In this document: piece after piece, positions 16,890-25,246 of the stretch
Position numbering within the stretch: position 1 is the stretch's first letter
How the letters are laid out: each line of letters begins with the position of its first letter
From: Tamaricihabitans halophyticus
Lineage (GTDB): Bacteria; Actinomycetota; Actinomycetes; Mycobacteriales; Pseudonocardiaceae
Direction of reading: 5' to 3'
Length of the DNA stretch: 64,000 nucleotides
Assembly: GCF_004340875.1 (NCBI RefSeq)
Contig: NZ_SLXQ01000015.1
Location: 58,770-122,769, forward strand
Notes under the pieces: model-generated
The model's input: the letters and a program-made list of their open reading frames with translations, nothing else
Database searches by the model: none
What the model was told of the DNA's origin: nothing
Translations under genes and position numbers: made by a program

Positions 16890-17528
16890 ATGGACGAGGA
16901 TGGCATCCGCGCGCGGATTCGCGAAGCGGCATTCGAGGAGTTCACGGCCCATGGCTTCAAGGGGGCGACGGTCCGCGGCATAGCCGAAGCGGCCGGGGTC
17001 TCGCTTGGCATGGTGCAACGGCACTTTCCCAGTAAGGACGAGTTACGCAGGGCCTGCGACACACACGTTCTCGCGGTGCTGCGGGAAGTGCGTGACTCGG
17101 TCATCGCCGTCGACGCGGCACCGGGCGGCGCACTGCCGGGGACCGCGCAGCAGGCGGTGGCCAGGCTCGCGCCTTATCTGGCTATGGCGCTATTGCGGGA
17201 CAATGGGTCCACAGCGGAATGGTTCGACGAGCTCACCGAGCTGTACGGCACGACGCTGACGAGCGGAGGGCTGGGCATCACCATTCCAGCCGACGAGGAC
17301 GCCGAGGCGGTCATGGCCGTGCACGCCGCCATGCAGATGGGGCTTACGGTGTTCGTCGACCAGGTTTGCCGCCGGCTCGGGGGTGCCGAACTGGATGCCG
17401 AGATGGCCTATCGCATTGGCCGTGCCCGTCTTTTCCTAGCGAGCGAACAACTTGTCTCGCCAGAACACGCGGACCGCATCAGGGAGTCCTTGGCGCGGCA
17501 TGCGGCAGAGGGAGGAACCGCGCAGTGA
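16890..17528 (+). CDS. TetR-family regulator
   Basis: 212 residues. Helix-turn-helix VRGIAEAAGVSLGMVQRHFPSKDEL around residues 29-53; the C-terminal effector domain is not assignable. It overlaps the methyltransferase gene by 4 nt (GTGA), so the two are translationally coupled and the regulator probably controls the pair. A perfect palindrome sits just upstream of its start. ATG start without a strong ribosome site. Confidence 0.88.
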   Translation: MDEDGIRARIREAAFEEFTAHGFKGATVRGIAEAAGVSLGMVQRHFPSKDELRRACDTHVLAVLREVRDSVIAVDAAPGGALPGTAQQAVARLAPYLAMALLRDNGSTAEWFDELTELYGTTLTSGGLGITIPADEDAEAVMAVHAAMQMGLTVFVDQVCRRLGGAELDAEMAYRIGRARLFLASEQLVSPEHADRIRESLARHAAEGGTAQ

Positions 17529-18307
17529 GCACCACGAAGATCACGCTATCCGGCACGAAGAAAACCATGCTCTATACCCTCTACTTCCGGGCCATCGACG
17601 CGCGTTCCCCTCGGCCACTGGTCGCCGATGACTGGGCGGCCAGCGTCCTCGACCGGCTGAACGTCAACCGGCTCAGCCTTGTTGGTCGGTCCAGCGACCG
17701 GTTCATTGGCCTCCTGCGGGCCAGGCGGATCGATGGCTGGACGCGCGATTTCCTTGCCGAACACCCAACCGCGGTGGTGCTGCATCTCGGTTGTGGACTG
17801 GACAGCCGCGCATTCCGGCTGCCGGTACCACCAGAGGTCCAGTGGTACGACGTGGACTTTCCAGAGATCATCGAGTTGCGCGAACGGTTCTATCCAGACC
17901 GGACCAACTACCGCCAGATTGCCTCATCGGTCACTGAGCCGGAATGGTTGGACGAGATCCCCTCGGACCGGCCGACACTGATCATCGCCGAGGGCCTGCT
18001 GATGTATCTGTCGGAAAGTGATGTGCACCGACTGCTGGCAAGCGTCACCGAACGCTTTCCGGGTGGCGAGCTGATCTTCGATGGTATGGGCCGCGTGCTT
18101 GCCCGGCTGTCCAAGATGTTTGGCTGGACGCTTGATGACCCGGCCGAGCTGGAACGCAGGCATCCTCGGCTGCGACGGGTCGACCATATCGACATCTCCG
18201 CGGACTACCGGCTGATCCAGGAACGTTGGTATCGAAATCTGGTTGGCCTGCTGCGCCGCATCCCCGCCGTGCGGAAAGCGCTACACCTGTTGCGATTCCG
18301 CTTCTAG
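17525..18307 (+). CDS. Class I SAM methyltransferase, TcmP/leucine carboxyl methyltransferase-like
   Basis: 260 residues from the GTG overlapping the TetR stop. The SAM-binding signature is VVLHLGCGLDSRAFRL near residue 84, with WYDVDFPEIIELRERFY binding the ribose, a later LIIAEGLLMYLSESDV and an ELIFDGMG strand. This is the PPM/LCM carboxyl-O-methyltransferase group (TcmP and related), which methylates small-molecule carboxylates or hydroxyls in polyketide and detoxification contexts. The substrate is unknown. No biosynthetic genes lie beside it, so with its TetR partner it may form a two-gene response module. Confidence 0.85.
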   Translation: MSTTKITLSGTKKTMLYTLYFRAIDARSPRPLVADDWAASVLDRLNVNRLSLVGRSSDRFIGLLRARRIDGWTRDFLAEHPTAVVLHLGCGLDSRAFRLPVPPEVQWYDVDFPEIIELRERFYPDRTNYRQIASSVTEPEWLDEIPSDRPTLIIAEGLLMYLSESDVHRLLASVTERFPGGELIFDGMGRVLARLSKMFGWTLDDPAELERRHPRLRRVDHIDISADYRLIQERWYRNLVGLLRRIPAVRKALHLLRFRF

Positions 18308-18384
18308 CCACGACGGCCTCGTGCGGTACACGGTGGTGGCGAACGTCGGCAGGGCCGCGGTGCTCGGTGCATAACAACCTTCGG

Positions 18385-18395
18385 GCTAAGATAAT
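18385..18395 (+). promoter_or_regulatory. GCTAAGATAAT box upstream of MarR gene
   Basis: The 11-mer GCTAAGATAAT recurs exactly at 20674-20684, upstream of the cupin operon, and a related CAAGATAAA is at 20557-20565. In a GC-rich genome this AT-rich repeat stands out, and it could be a MarR site or a shared -10 region (TAAGAT). Confidence 0.35.
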
Positions 18396-18429
18396 CGACG
18401 TTCGGTTACATGTGTGGAAGGGGGCCGCG

Positions 18430-18975
18430 TTGTCTCGGGCTGGTCGTGGCGATTCGCCGGATGCCGTTGACTTGATCGTGGAGCAGTGGCGGCACAGCCG
18501 GCCAGAACTGGATACCTCAGCGCTGGCGGTGCTCGGTAGGTTGCACCGAAGTTATCGCCGGTACCACGCGCAGATTGGCGCGTTGTTCGACCGCCACGGC
18601 ATCAGCATGGGTGCCTTCGACCTGTTGAGTGCGCTGCGTCGCAGTGGCGAGCCGTACCGGTTGTCGGCGGGAGTGCTTGCCGAGCAGACGCTGGTGACCA
18701 CCGGTGGACTGACACAGCGAGTCGATCGGCTGGAAGAGCAGGGTCTGGTGGTCCGTGAGCGGAACGTGGGGGACGGGCGGGTGGTGCATGTCCGGCTTAC
18801 CGATGAGGGCCGGGCGCTCATCGACAAGGTGGCCGATGACCACTTCGCGAATGAGCGGGGGATGCTGATTGGCTTGACTGGAGCGGAGCGGCAACAGCTC
18901 GCCGGCCTGCTGCGCCGCCTGGAACGGTCGATGGAACTCGCCGAGCTGGCCGCGGACAGTGCGGCTGAGGAATGA
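18430..18975 (+). CDS. MarR-family regulator
   Basis: 181 residues from the TTG at 18430, preceded by GGAAGGGG; the same frame is open further upstream but overlaps the methyltransferase gene. The winged helix is clear: LSAGVLAEQTLVTTGGLTQRVDRLEEQGLVVRERNVGDGRVVHVRLTDEGRALI, about residues 77-130. It ends one base before the convergent aldehyde dehydrogenase gene and shares an upstream box with the divergent aldehyde dehydrogenase/cupin region. Probably the regulator of the 18.9-31.3 kb catabolic cluster, as MarR proteins that sense aromatic acids often are (inference). Confidence 0.88.
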   Translation: MSRAGRGDSPDAVDLIVEQWRHSRPELDTSALAVLGRLHRSYRRYHAQIGALFDRHGISMGAFDLLSALRRSGEPYRLSAGVLAEQTLVTTGGLTQRVDRLEEQGLVVRERNVGDGRVVHVRLTDEGRALIDKVADDHFANERGMLIGLTGAERQQLAGLLRRLERSMELAELAADSAAEE

Positions 18976-18976
18976 C

Positions 18977-20497
18977 TTACCGCTCGTCTGGCGACGATGC
19001 TTCCGCCCATGGCAGTGGCTGGTCGTTTAGTCCTATGTAGATGCTCTTTTGGTGGGTGTAGGCGAGGATTCCGTCCCGTCCCTTTTCGGTCCCGAGCCCG
19101 CTTTCCTTGACGCCGGAAAACGGTGTCGATATCGAGAACTGCTTGTACGTGTTGACCCATACGGTCCCCGCCTGGATCGCTTTGCCGATCCGCCAGGCCT
19201 TCCGGTAGTCGCTGGTCCAGATTCCGCAGGCAAGCCCGTACGACGTGTCGTTCGCCTGCTGGATGAGGTCCGTCTCATCGTGGAACGGCAGGACGACGGC
19301 GACCGGGCCGAAGATCTCCTCCTGACAGGTCGCGGCTGAGTTGTCCAGACCGTCTAGCACCGTCGGAAGGTAATAGGCGCCGGTTCCCAGTTCTGGATCG
19401 GTTGGCGCCGCGCCACCGCAGTGGACTCGGGCGCCTTCGAGCCTGGCGCCGTCCACCATCGCCGCGACCCGGTCACGATGGTCGGGGTGCACCAGAGGGC
19501 CAACCTGTGTCCTCGGGTCGGTACCGGGGCCAACCCGCAGTGCGCGGGTCGCGGCTACCAGTCGTCGCAACAGCTGGTCGTAGATCACTTCGGCGACGAA
19601 GATGCGCGAACCGGCGACACAGCTCTGCCCGGAGGACGAGAAGATACCGAAAAGTAGGCCGGCGATGGCATGCTCGAGCGAAGCATCGGCAAAGACGACA
19701 TTGGGCGATTTCCCACCAAGCTCGAGCGAGACCGGCATGATCTTCTCGGCCGCGTTCCGGCCAATGGTGCGACCGGTAGCGGTGCCGCCGGTGAACGAGA
19801 CCTTGCCGATCCCTGGATGGCGCACCAGCGCGTCACCGACCGTTGCGCCCGGGCCGGGTAGCACGGAGAACAGGCCGGGCGGGATGCCCGCCTCCATGAC
19901 GATGCGACCAAGTGCGAGCGCCACCAAGGGAGTCCACTCGGCTGGTTTGAGTAGTACCGCGTTGCCAGCGGCCAGCGCGGGCGCGACTTTCTGCGCGTCG
20001 CTGGCGATCGGCGAGTTCCATGGGGTAATCGCCCCTACTACGCCGATCGGCTCGTGTGTACTCATGCTCAGGTAGTCCCCACGTGCCGGTGTTACCCGCG
20101 CCTCGCGGGTTTCCGCCGCCGCCGCGAAGAAGCGGAAAGTGCCCGCGGCACTGGCCACCAGCGCGCGCGTTTCGGCAAGGGTTTTACCCGTGTTGCGGGT
20201 TTGCAGTAGCGCCAGCTGCTCGGTATCGCGCTCGATAAGTGCGGCGATCCGGTACAGATAGCTTGCCCGCTGGTGCGGAGCCAGGCCGCGCCATGTCGGA
20301 TCATCAACAGCGTCCTGGCCATGCCGTACCGCGATGTGCACATCTTCGGGGCTTGCCGCGTGCACCGCGGCGATCCGGTCACCAGTCGCTGGATCTATCG
20401 GCTCAAGCAGTTCACCAGTTCCCCGGCGCCACCGACCGCCAACCAGAATCTCGTCGCTGATTGCGACTTCGGGCGCGGCTACCGTGCTGCGGAGCAT
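18977..20497 (-). CDS. NAD(P)-dependent aldehyde dehydrogenase
   Basis: 506 residues from the ATG at 20497, preceded by AGGAAG; an ATG eight codons upstream is less well placed. It oxidises an aldehyde to the carboxylate. Motifs: TPWNSP near residue 160, SFTGGTATGR cofactor region, the catalytic Glu in LELGGKSPNVVF, catalytic Cys in GQSCVAGSRI and EIFGPVAVV. It resembles the betaine-aldehyde/aromatic-aldehyde dehydrogenase group. Transcribed divergently from the cupin-to-transporter operon, sharing a 200-bp control region, so it likely belongs to the same pathway. Confidence 0.93.
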   Translation of the reverse strand: MLRSTVAAPEVAISDEILVGGRWRRGTGELLEPIDPATGDRIAAVHAASPEDVHIAVRHGQDAVDDPTWRGLAPHQRASYLYRIAALIERDTEQLALLQTRNTGKTLAETRALVASAAGTFRFFAAAAETREARVTPARGDYLSMSTHEPIGVVGAITPWNSPIASDAQKVAPALAAGNAVLLKPAEWTPLVALALGRIVMEAGIPPGLFSVLPGPGATVGDALVRHPGIGKVSFTGGTATGRTIGRNAAEKIMPVSLELGGKSPNVVFADASLEHAIAGLLFGIFSSSGQSCVAGSRIFVAEVIYDQLLRRLVAATRALRVGPGTDPRTQVGPLVHPDHRDRVAAMVDGARLEGARVHCGGAAPTDPELGTGAYYLPTVLDGLDNSAATCQEEIFGPVAVVLPFHDETDLIQQANDTSYGLACGIWTSDYRKAWRIGKAIQAGTVWVNTYKQFSISTPFSGVKESGLGTEKGRDGILAYTHQKSIYIGLNDQPLPWAEASSPDER

Positions 20498-20556
20498 GCG
20501 TCGCTTCCTCTCATGTGTCAAGCCAGGGTCAACCGATCCAGTTGGTAGTTAACATC

Positions 20557-20684
20557 CAAGATAAATCGATCAATGGCTAGCTAACTCAGCCTCAGCACGA
20601 CGCGTATCCAATCAGAGAAAGCCTTGTGGTCCGCCGCGCTCGATGCTACAACCTTAAGCATCAATAGTTTAGAGCTAAGATAAT
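20557..20684. promoter_or_regulatory. Divergent control region with AAGATAA boxes
   Basis: Between the aldehyde dehydrogenase and cupin starts lie CAAGATAAA (20557-20565) and GCTAAGATAAT (20674-20684). The second is identical to the box upstream of the MarR gene and is flanked by TTAG-AG-CTAA symmetry. The region is markedly AT-rich for this genome. Likely MarR-controlled promoters for both directions. Confidence 0.35.
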
Positions 20685-20699
20685 AATCAAGGAGGGACG

Positions 20700-21215
20700 A
20701 TGTCCACAGCTGCCACGGGCACTGATCTGGATGCACTGATCGACAGCTGCATCGCCAGTAGGGAAAGCCGGGACGAGGACTGGGATACCCTTGCGTTCCA
20801 GGCAAAGGCCGGCGAGGAGTTCCGGCGGGCGCAGATCCGCTACATCGGATCAGGGGCAACGGGTCACCACGAGGGCGATAATCGGATCCTGCCTTCCGAG
20901 CATTTCACCTTCTCCAACATGCGGCTGCCCGTCGGTGGTATCGGCCCCGAGCACACCCACCATGACGTGGAAGAGGTGTTCTTCGTACTCGAAGGGACAC
21001 TCGAGGTCGCCGTACATGACGTCGAGGACGGCACGAAGACCGCTAGCCGCCGGCTCGGCTACCGGGACCTGATTCGGGTTCCCGCCGGAGTTCCGCGCAG
21101 CCTGCACAATGTTGGCGACACCGATGCGCTGTTCTGCGTGGTCATTGGGACCCAGAAACCGCAGCTGCCAACGTATCCGACGACCTCGCCGATGCACGGC
21201 GTCACGAGGGACTGA
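20700..21215 (+). CDS. Cupin-domain protein
   Basis: 171 residues, AAGGAGGG before the ATG. A single cupin barrel: motif 1 GPEHTHHDVEEVFFVLEGTLEV (about 83-104, with His-x-His and Glu metal ligands) and motif 2 VPAGVPRSLHNVGD with the fourth His. Small cupins in catabolic operons can be isomerases, dioxygenases or lyases; no function can be read here. First gene of the plus-strand run; the ferredoxin reductase starts 32 bp later. Confidence 0.85.
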   Translation: MSTAATGTDLDALIDSCIASRESRDEDWDTLAFQAKAGEEFRRAQIRYIGSGATGHHEGDNRILPSEHFTFSNMRLPVGGIGPEHTHHDVEEVFFVLEGTLEVAVHDVEDGTKTASRRLGYRDLIRVPAGVPRSLHNVGDTDALFCVVIGTQKPQLPTYPTTSPMHGVTRD

Positions 21216-21247
21216 CCGGCGGCGGGTGGTACACGGCGGAGTGGCTG

Positions 21248-22192
21248 ATGGATCGACTGGTATGGCTCACCCAGCAGCGCTGGCTGGCCGAGGGTGTGCA
21301 CGAGCTACGATTCCGGGCCTCGGACGGCGGCGAACTACCCGAATGGGAACCCGGGGCGCACATCACGATCACCTTGCCAAATGGGCAGGCGCGGGACTAC
21401 TCGCTGTGTAGCGATCCTGCGGACCGGACGGAGTGGACGGTCGCGGTGTTGCGCGAGCGGGATTCCCGCGGTGGTAGCTCCTATGTGCACGAGCAGTTGC
21501 GGGTAGGTGAGCAGCTCGCCGTTGCCGGTCCGCGGAACAACTTCCCGCTACGACCGGCGGATTCCTACCTGTTGATCGCCGGCGGGATAGGTATCACGCC
21601 GATCAAGGCGATGGCTGAGCGGCTCGCCGCGCAGGAGGTTGAATGGTCGATGCTGTACTGCGGTCGCTCCCGCGCGGGGATGGCCTATCTGTCCGAGTTA
21701 CACGGCATCGCTGGGGCGCGCCTACGGCTACACTGCGATGACGAGCAGGGCGGCCCACCAGACCTGGCGACAATCTTGGCTGGCTGTGCTGATGGTACCC
21801 AGGTTTACTGCTGTGGCCCGGAAGCATTACTGGCCGCGGTCGAATCCCAGATGGTTGATCCGGATCTATTACACATTGAACGGTTCCGCGCGGCGGCGCC
21901 GGTCGAAGCAACTGGTGACGAGTCGGCCTTCGATGTCGTGTGTGCTGGTTCCGGCCTCCGCGTGACCGTCCAGCCCGGAGTGTCGATCGTGGATTCTCTT
22001 GCGTCGGCTGGAGTGGAGGTACTGACCTCGTGCCGGGAAGGGATCTGCGGTACCTGCGAGACCAAGGTGCTTGGCGGCGTGCCGCAACACCGCGACTCCA
22101 TTCTCACCGACCAGGAGAGGTCGGCCGGCGAGACGATGATGCTCTGCGTCTCTCGCTGTCAGTCCGCCGAGCTGGAGCTTGACCTGCCCTGA
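21248..22192 (+). CDS. VanB/PDR-type ferredoxin reductase of Rieske oxygenase
   Basis: 314 residues. Domain order: FMN-binding barrel (ARDYSLCSDP near residue 53), NAD-binding domain (LLIAGGIGITPIKAMAERL near 115), and a C-terminal plant-type [2Fe-2S] domain with CREGICGTCETKV and a later Cys. This is the phthalate-dioxygenase-reductase/vanillate-demethylase-reductase layout. It passes electrons from NAD(P)H to the Rieske oxygenase encoded two genes on. The stop overlaps an ATG (ATGA), but the next gene more likely starts at 22207. Confidence 0.93.
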   Translation: MDRLVWLTQQRWLAEGVHELRFRASDGGELPEWEPGAHITITLPNGQARDYSLCSDPADRTEWTVAVLRERDSRGGSSYVHEQLRVGEQLAVAGPRNNFPLRPADSYLLIAGGIGITPIKAMAERLAAQEVEWSMLYCGRSRAGMAYLSELHGIAGARLRLHCDDEQGGPPDLATILAGCADGTQVYCCGPEALLAAVESQMVDPDLLHIERFRAAAPVEATGDESAFDVVCAGSGLRVTVQPGVSIVDSLASAGVEVLTSCREGICGTCETKVLGGVPQHRDSILTDQERSAGETMMLCVSRCQSAELELDLP

Positions 22193-22206
22193 TGAAAGGA
22201 GCGGAG

Positions 22207-22428
22207 ATGACACTCGAACTGACACCACACCAATCGCGCGGCCGACCACCGACGAGCTACGAGGATGCGCTGGCCGACGAACTCGAAGCGATCTACGGCA
22301 GAGGAATACACGAGCTTCCTGGCGTCGTGGTCGCACTCAACGAAACCGGCGTTCGCCCGGCCGGCGGGCAGGACTGGACCGAGGACAGCTTCGCCGCGGA
22401 GCTGGCCAGGCTGGCGCGGCGGTGGTGA
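22207..22428 (+). CDS. Small recombinase-like helix-turn-helix protein
   Basis: 73 residues from the ATG at 22207, with AAGGAG just upstream; an ATG at 22192 overlaps the previous stop. Residues 35-70 (ELPGVVVALNETGVRPAGGQ, then WTEDSFAAELARL) copy the pattern of the recombinase/resolvase linker helices that read 'ALN-x-x-G-x-x-T-x-x-G-x-x-W-x-x-x-x-V'. There is no catalytic domain. I recall such short proteins beside Rieske oxygenase genes in other proteobacteria and actinomycetes, but no role I can state. It is sandwiched between reductase and oxygenase with 4-nt overlap to the latter, so it is likely a working part of the operon. Confidence 0.75.
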   Translation: MTLELTPHQSRGRPPTSYEDALADELEAIYGRGIHELPGVVVALNETGVRPAGGQDWTEDSFAAELARLARRW

Positions 22429-23492
22429 GCGCGATGACACGTACCGAAGTTCTGAACACGGTAGACGGCCGGGTAACACTTGGTTTGCGGGACAGGTGGT
22501 ACGCGCTATGTCCGTCAACGCGCGTACGCGCTGGCGAGCTGACCCGGATAGATCGAGCTGGCGAGGAACTGCTGTTGTGGCGGGATACCGCCGGGGCGGT
22601 ACATGTCCAGGAGGACCGGTGCCCACACAGGGCGGCCCGGCTGTCCCTCGGTGTACACATGGGTGACCGCATCGCCTGCAATTACCACGGCGTGCAAGTT
22701 GACGCGAACGGGGTGGTGGTATCCGTTCCGGGTAGTCCAGGCTGCGCCCTCGAAGGCCGCGCCGCGTTGCGGACCTTTCCCGCGCAGGAGCATGCGGGTG
22801 TCGTGTTCGCCTGGTTTGGCAACGACGAGCAGGCTGATCCGCTGCCGCTGAAGGTGCCTACACCGATCGCCGGCGGGGAGTGGGACAGTTTTCCCTGCTA
22901 CGTCGAATGGGATGCGCCATGGTTGTACTCGCTGGACAACCTGATGGATCCGATGCACGGCGCGTTCCTGCACCGTAACTCGCACTCGATGTTCGCGGGT
23001 AAGCGCGAGGCCGCTTTCCAGGTTCGGGAAACCGACCACGGTTTCGTCTTCGAGAAGACCGACCAGCACGGAGTGAACTTCGACTGGTCGGAATGGGTCG
23101 ACAACGGGCTGCAATGGGTCGGTCTGGAGATCCCATATCCGGACTCGGCTGGACCGGGCGGGCCATTTGCCATCGTGGCCACCGCGACACCGATCAACGA
23201 GTATCAGCACGTCGCCTTCTTCTGGCGCTGCCGCAAGGTAACCGGTTGGCAGCGGGACAGTTGGCGGTTCCTGTACCAGGCGCGCCTCGAGGAACGACAC
23301 TGGGCGGTGCTCGAGCAGGACAGGGTGATGCTCGAAGCGATGCCCGCCGACGCGCATCAGCGGGAAGGCCTTTACCAGCACGATATCGCGCTAGTCCGGT
23401 TGCGGCGGATGTTGCGTTCCGCGGCAAAAACGCAACTTGCCGATTCGGAGAGCAAGTCGAAACCCACCCATGCCCCCGCAGCTGTCCGATAG
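22425..23492 (+). CDS. Rieske non-haem iron oxygenase, alpha subunit
   Basis: 355 residues from the GTG overlapping the previous stop (an ATG follows three codons in). The N-terminal Rieske [2Fe-2S] centre is C66-x-H68 (EDRCPHRAARLSLG) with C85 and H88 (CNYHGV). The catalytic domain has the bridging Asp and iron ligands in LDNLMDPMHGAFLH. Single-component alpha3 oxygenases of this length, with a VanB-type reductase, include vanillate O-demethylase and phthalate-type oxygenases. It therefore probably hydroxylates or O-demethylates an aromatic or related substrate. The identity of that substrate is not visible. Confidence 0.92.
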   Translation: MSAMTRTEVLNTVDGRVTLGLRDRWYALCPSTRVRAGELTRIDRAGEELLLWRDTAGAVHVQEDRCPHRAARLSLGVHMGDRIACNYHGVQVDANGVVVSVPGSPGCALEGRAALRTFPAQEHAGVVFAWFGNDEQADPLPLKVPTPIAGGEWDSFPCYVEWDAPWLYSLDNLMDPMHGAFLHRNSHSMFAGKREAAFQVRETDHGFVFEKTDQHGVNFDWSEWVDNGLQWVGLEIPYPDSAGPGGPFAIVATATPINEYQHVAFFWRCRKVTGWQRDSWRFLYQARLEERHWAVLEQDRVMLEAMPADAHQREGLYQHDIALVRLRRMLRSAAKTQLADSESKSKPTHAPAAVR

Positions 23493-23510
23493 GTTTGTGA
23501 GGCGAGAAAA

Positions 23511-24467
23511 GTGCAGTCCATTAAATCGTTTGTGGACACTCCACAGGAACCGGTCGCGCGACTGCGGGCGCTGCGGTCAGTGACACTGTGCAGCCCCACC
23601 GCCGACTCGGCCGCCGAGTTCTACTCGCAGGTCTGGGGCCTCGGTACCGTGGAATCCGAACGCGGTGCCGCCTGGCTACGCGGCACCGGAGCGGAGCACC
23701 ACATCCTCGAGGTACGGCACGCGGAGCGCAACGCACTCGGCAAGATCGCTTTCGCGGTGGCCACTCCTGCCGAAGTGGACGAGGCTGGTCGGCGGCTGAG
23801 CGCACTCGGCGTGCCGATGTTGGTCGAACCGGGACCGCTGGAACAGGTTGGCGGGGGTTACGGACTGCAGCTGATCGACCCCGAGGGTCGGTTGGTCGAA
23901 CTGTCCGCGAACCTGGAGGCGGTCGTACCACAGGACCCGGAGGGCAGGGCGGCGGTGCCGCGCAAACTGGCTCACGTGGTACTCAATACCGTGGACATCG
24001 ACGCGGCCTGCGCCTTCTACACGAAGGTGCTGGGGATGCGGATCTCGGACTGGTCCGAACACCAGATGGCCTTCCTGCGGTGCAACGCCGACCACCATGT
24101 GATCGCGTTCAACGCGGCTGAATGGACCTCGATCAACCACGTCGCCTACGAGATGGGCTCGATCGACCATTTCATGCGGGGAATCGGCCGATTGAAACAC
24201 CACGACATGCTCCCGCTATGGGGGCCGGGGCGGCACGGCCCGGGAAGTAACACCTTCTCCTATTTTGCCGACCCCGCGGGGCTGGTCTGCGAGTACACCT
24301 CGGAAGTGGCGCAGGTGGACGAGGACGCCTGGTTGTGCCGAGTATGGCGGCGTACCCCGGAACTGTCGGACCTGTGGGGTACCGCGGGGCCACCGTCTCG
24401 GGATGTGCGTGAACATATGGCCGGCGTACCGGACCCAGGCTACCGTCCGGCGAGGACCGCGTCGTGA
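23511..24467 (+). CDS. Two-domain VOC (glyoxalase/extradiol dioxygenase) protein
   Basis: 318 residues, GTG start after GAGG. Two vicinal-oxygen-chelate modules (about 20-135 and 150-265), the arrangement of type I extradiol dioxygenases. The C-terminal module keeps the 2-His-1-carboxylate triad: H155 (LAHVVLNT), H210 (INHVAYEM) and E261 (CEYTSE). It can therefore bind Fe(II) and probably opens the ring of a catechol-like product of the Rieske enzyme. It is 18 bp after the oxygenase and overlaps the next gene by 4 nt. Confidence 0.9.
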   Translation: MQSIKSFVDTPQEPVARLRALRSVTLCSPTADSAAEFYSQVWGLGTVESERGAAWLRGTGAEHHILEVRHAERNALGKIAFAVATPAEVDEAGRRLSALGVPMLVEPGPLEQVGGGYGLQLIDPEGRLVELSANLEAVVPQDPEGRAAVPRKLAHVVLNTVDIDAACAFYTKVLGMRISDWSEHQMAFLRCNADHHVIAFNAAEWTSINHVAYEMGSIDHFMRGIGRLKHHDMLPLWGPGRHGPGSNTFSYFADPAGLVCEYTSEVAQVDEDAWLCRVWRRTPELSDLWGTAGPPSRDVREHMAGVPDPGYRPARTAS

Positions 24468-25246
24468 AGGTCGCGGTGCTCGGGTGCGGTGCCATTGGCG
24501 CGGTTGTAGCCCATGCCCTTGCCGATGGCGAAGTCTCCGGCGCCGAACTCGTCGGCGTCGTACATGCTGATGCGACTGATCCACCTGGGCTTCCGGTGCT
24601 TGACTTCGGGAGCGCCGTGGATCGCGCCGATCTGGTTGTGGAGTGTGCTGGGCAGGCGGCGCTTGCCGAGTTCGGGTCGAGGGTCCTGGCCGCAGGCAAG
24701 GATTTGCTGGTGGTCTCTGCCGGCGCGCTCGCCGACGATGCGATCTTCGGTCGCCTCACTGGCTACGACGCCGGACGGGTGTACCTGTCCACGGGTGCGA
24801 TCGGCGGACTGGACCTGTTGGCGGCCGCGGCGCGTGCTGGCGGGCTGTCGTCGGTGCGACTGACCACGACGAAGCTGGCCGGCAATCTCGTGCAGCCGTG
24901 GATGGACCAGGAACAGATCAAGCTCCTTCGCAAAACGACCGAACCCATCGAGTTACTGCGCGGCCCCGCGCGCAAGGTCACCGCCGCGTTCCCGAAATCG
25001 GCGAACGTCGCGGCCTCGGTTGCGCTGGCCGTCGGCGACTGGGACCTGGTAGACGCGGCCGTCGTCGCCGATCCTGACGCGGAACTCACCAGCCACGTGC
25101 TTACTGCCGAGGGCACCGCTGGCAGCTACCGGTTCGAGATCCGTAACCATCCTTCCGCTCGAACCCCGACGACCAGCGGCATCGTGCCGCATGCCGTCCT
25201 GCGCGCGATCAGGTCGATGACCGGAAGGGCGGTGCTCCCGCTGTGA
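24464..25246 (+). CDS. L-aspartate dehydrogenase-like oxidoreductase (NadX family)
   Basis: 260 residues. N-terminal Rossmann motif VAVLGCGAIGAVVAHAL, and the aspartate dehydrogenase domain with STGAIGGLDLLAAAARAGGL, FPKSANVAASVALA, a conserved-looking His in LTSHVLTAEG and NHPSARTPTTSG. NadX makes iminoaspartate for NAD synthesis, but no nadA or nadC is nearby, and the gene overlaps both neighbours in a catabolic operon. It more likely acts on a pathway intermediate, for example reductive amination or a hydroxyacid/ketoacid oxidation; this is inference. GTG start overlapping the upstream stop. Confidence 0.85.
   Translation: MKVAVLGCGAIGAVVAHALADGEVSGAELVGVVHADATDPPGLPVLDFGSAVDRADLVVECAGQAALAEFGSRVLAAGKDLLVVSAGALADDAIFGRLTGYDAGRVYLSTGAIGGLDLLAAAARAGGLSSVRLTTTKLAGNLVQPWMDQEQIKLLRKTTEPIELLRGPARKVTAAFPKSANVAASVALAVGDWDLVDAAVVADPDAELTSHVLTAEGTAGSYRFEIRNHPSARTPTTSGIVPHAVLRAIRSMTGRAVLPL

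Noticed and set aside
11671..18307. Natural-product biosynthetic cluster
   Set aside because: The oxidases, RibB-like protein and methyltransferase could fit one, but there is no scaffold-forming enzyme (PKS, NRPS, terpene synthase, RiPP precursor) nearby.
22207..22428. Remnant of a serine recombinase or integrase
   Set aside because: There is no catalytic domain trace, no attachment-site repeat, and the gene is in frame, has a good ribosome site and overlaps its neighbour, so it looks like a maintained gene.
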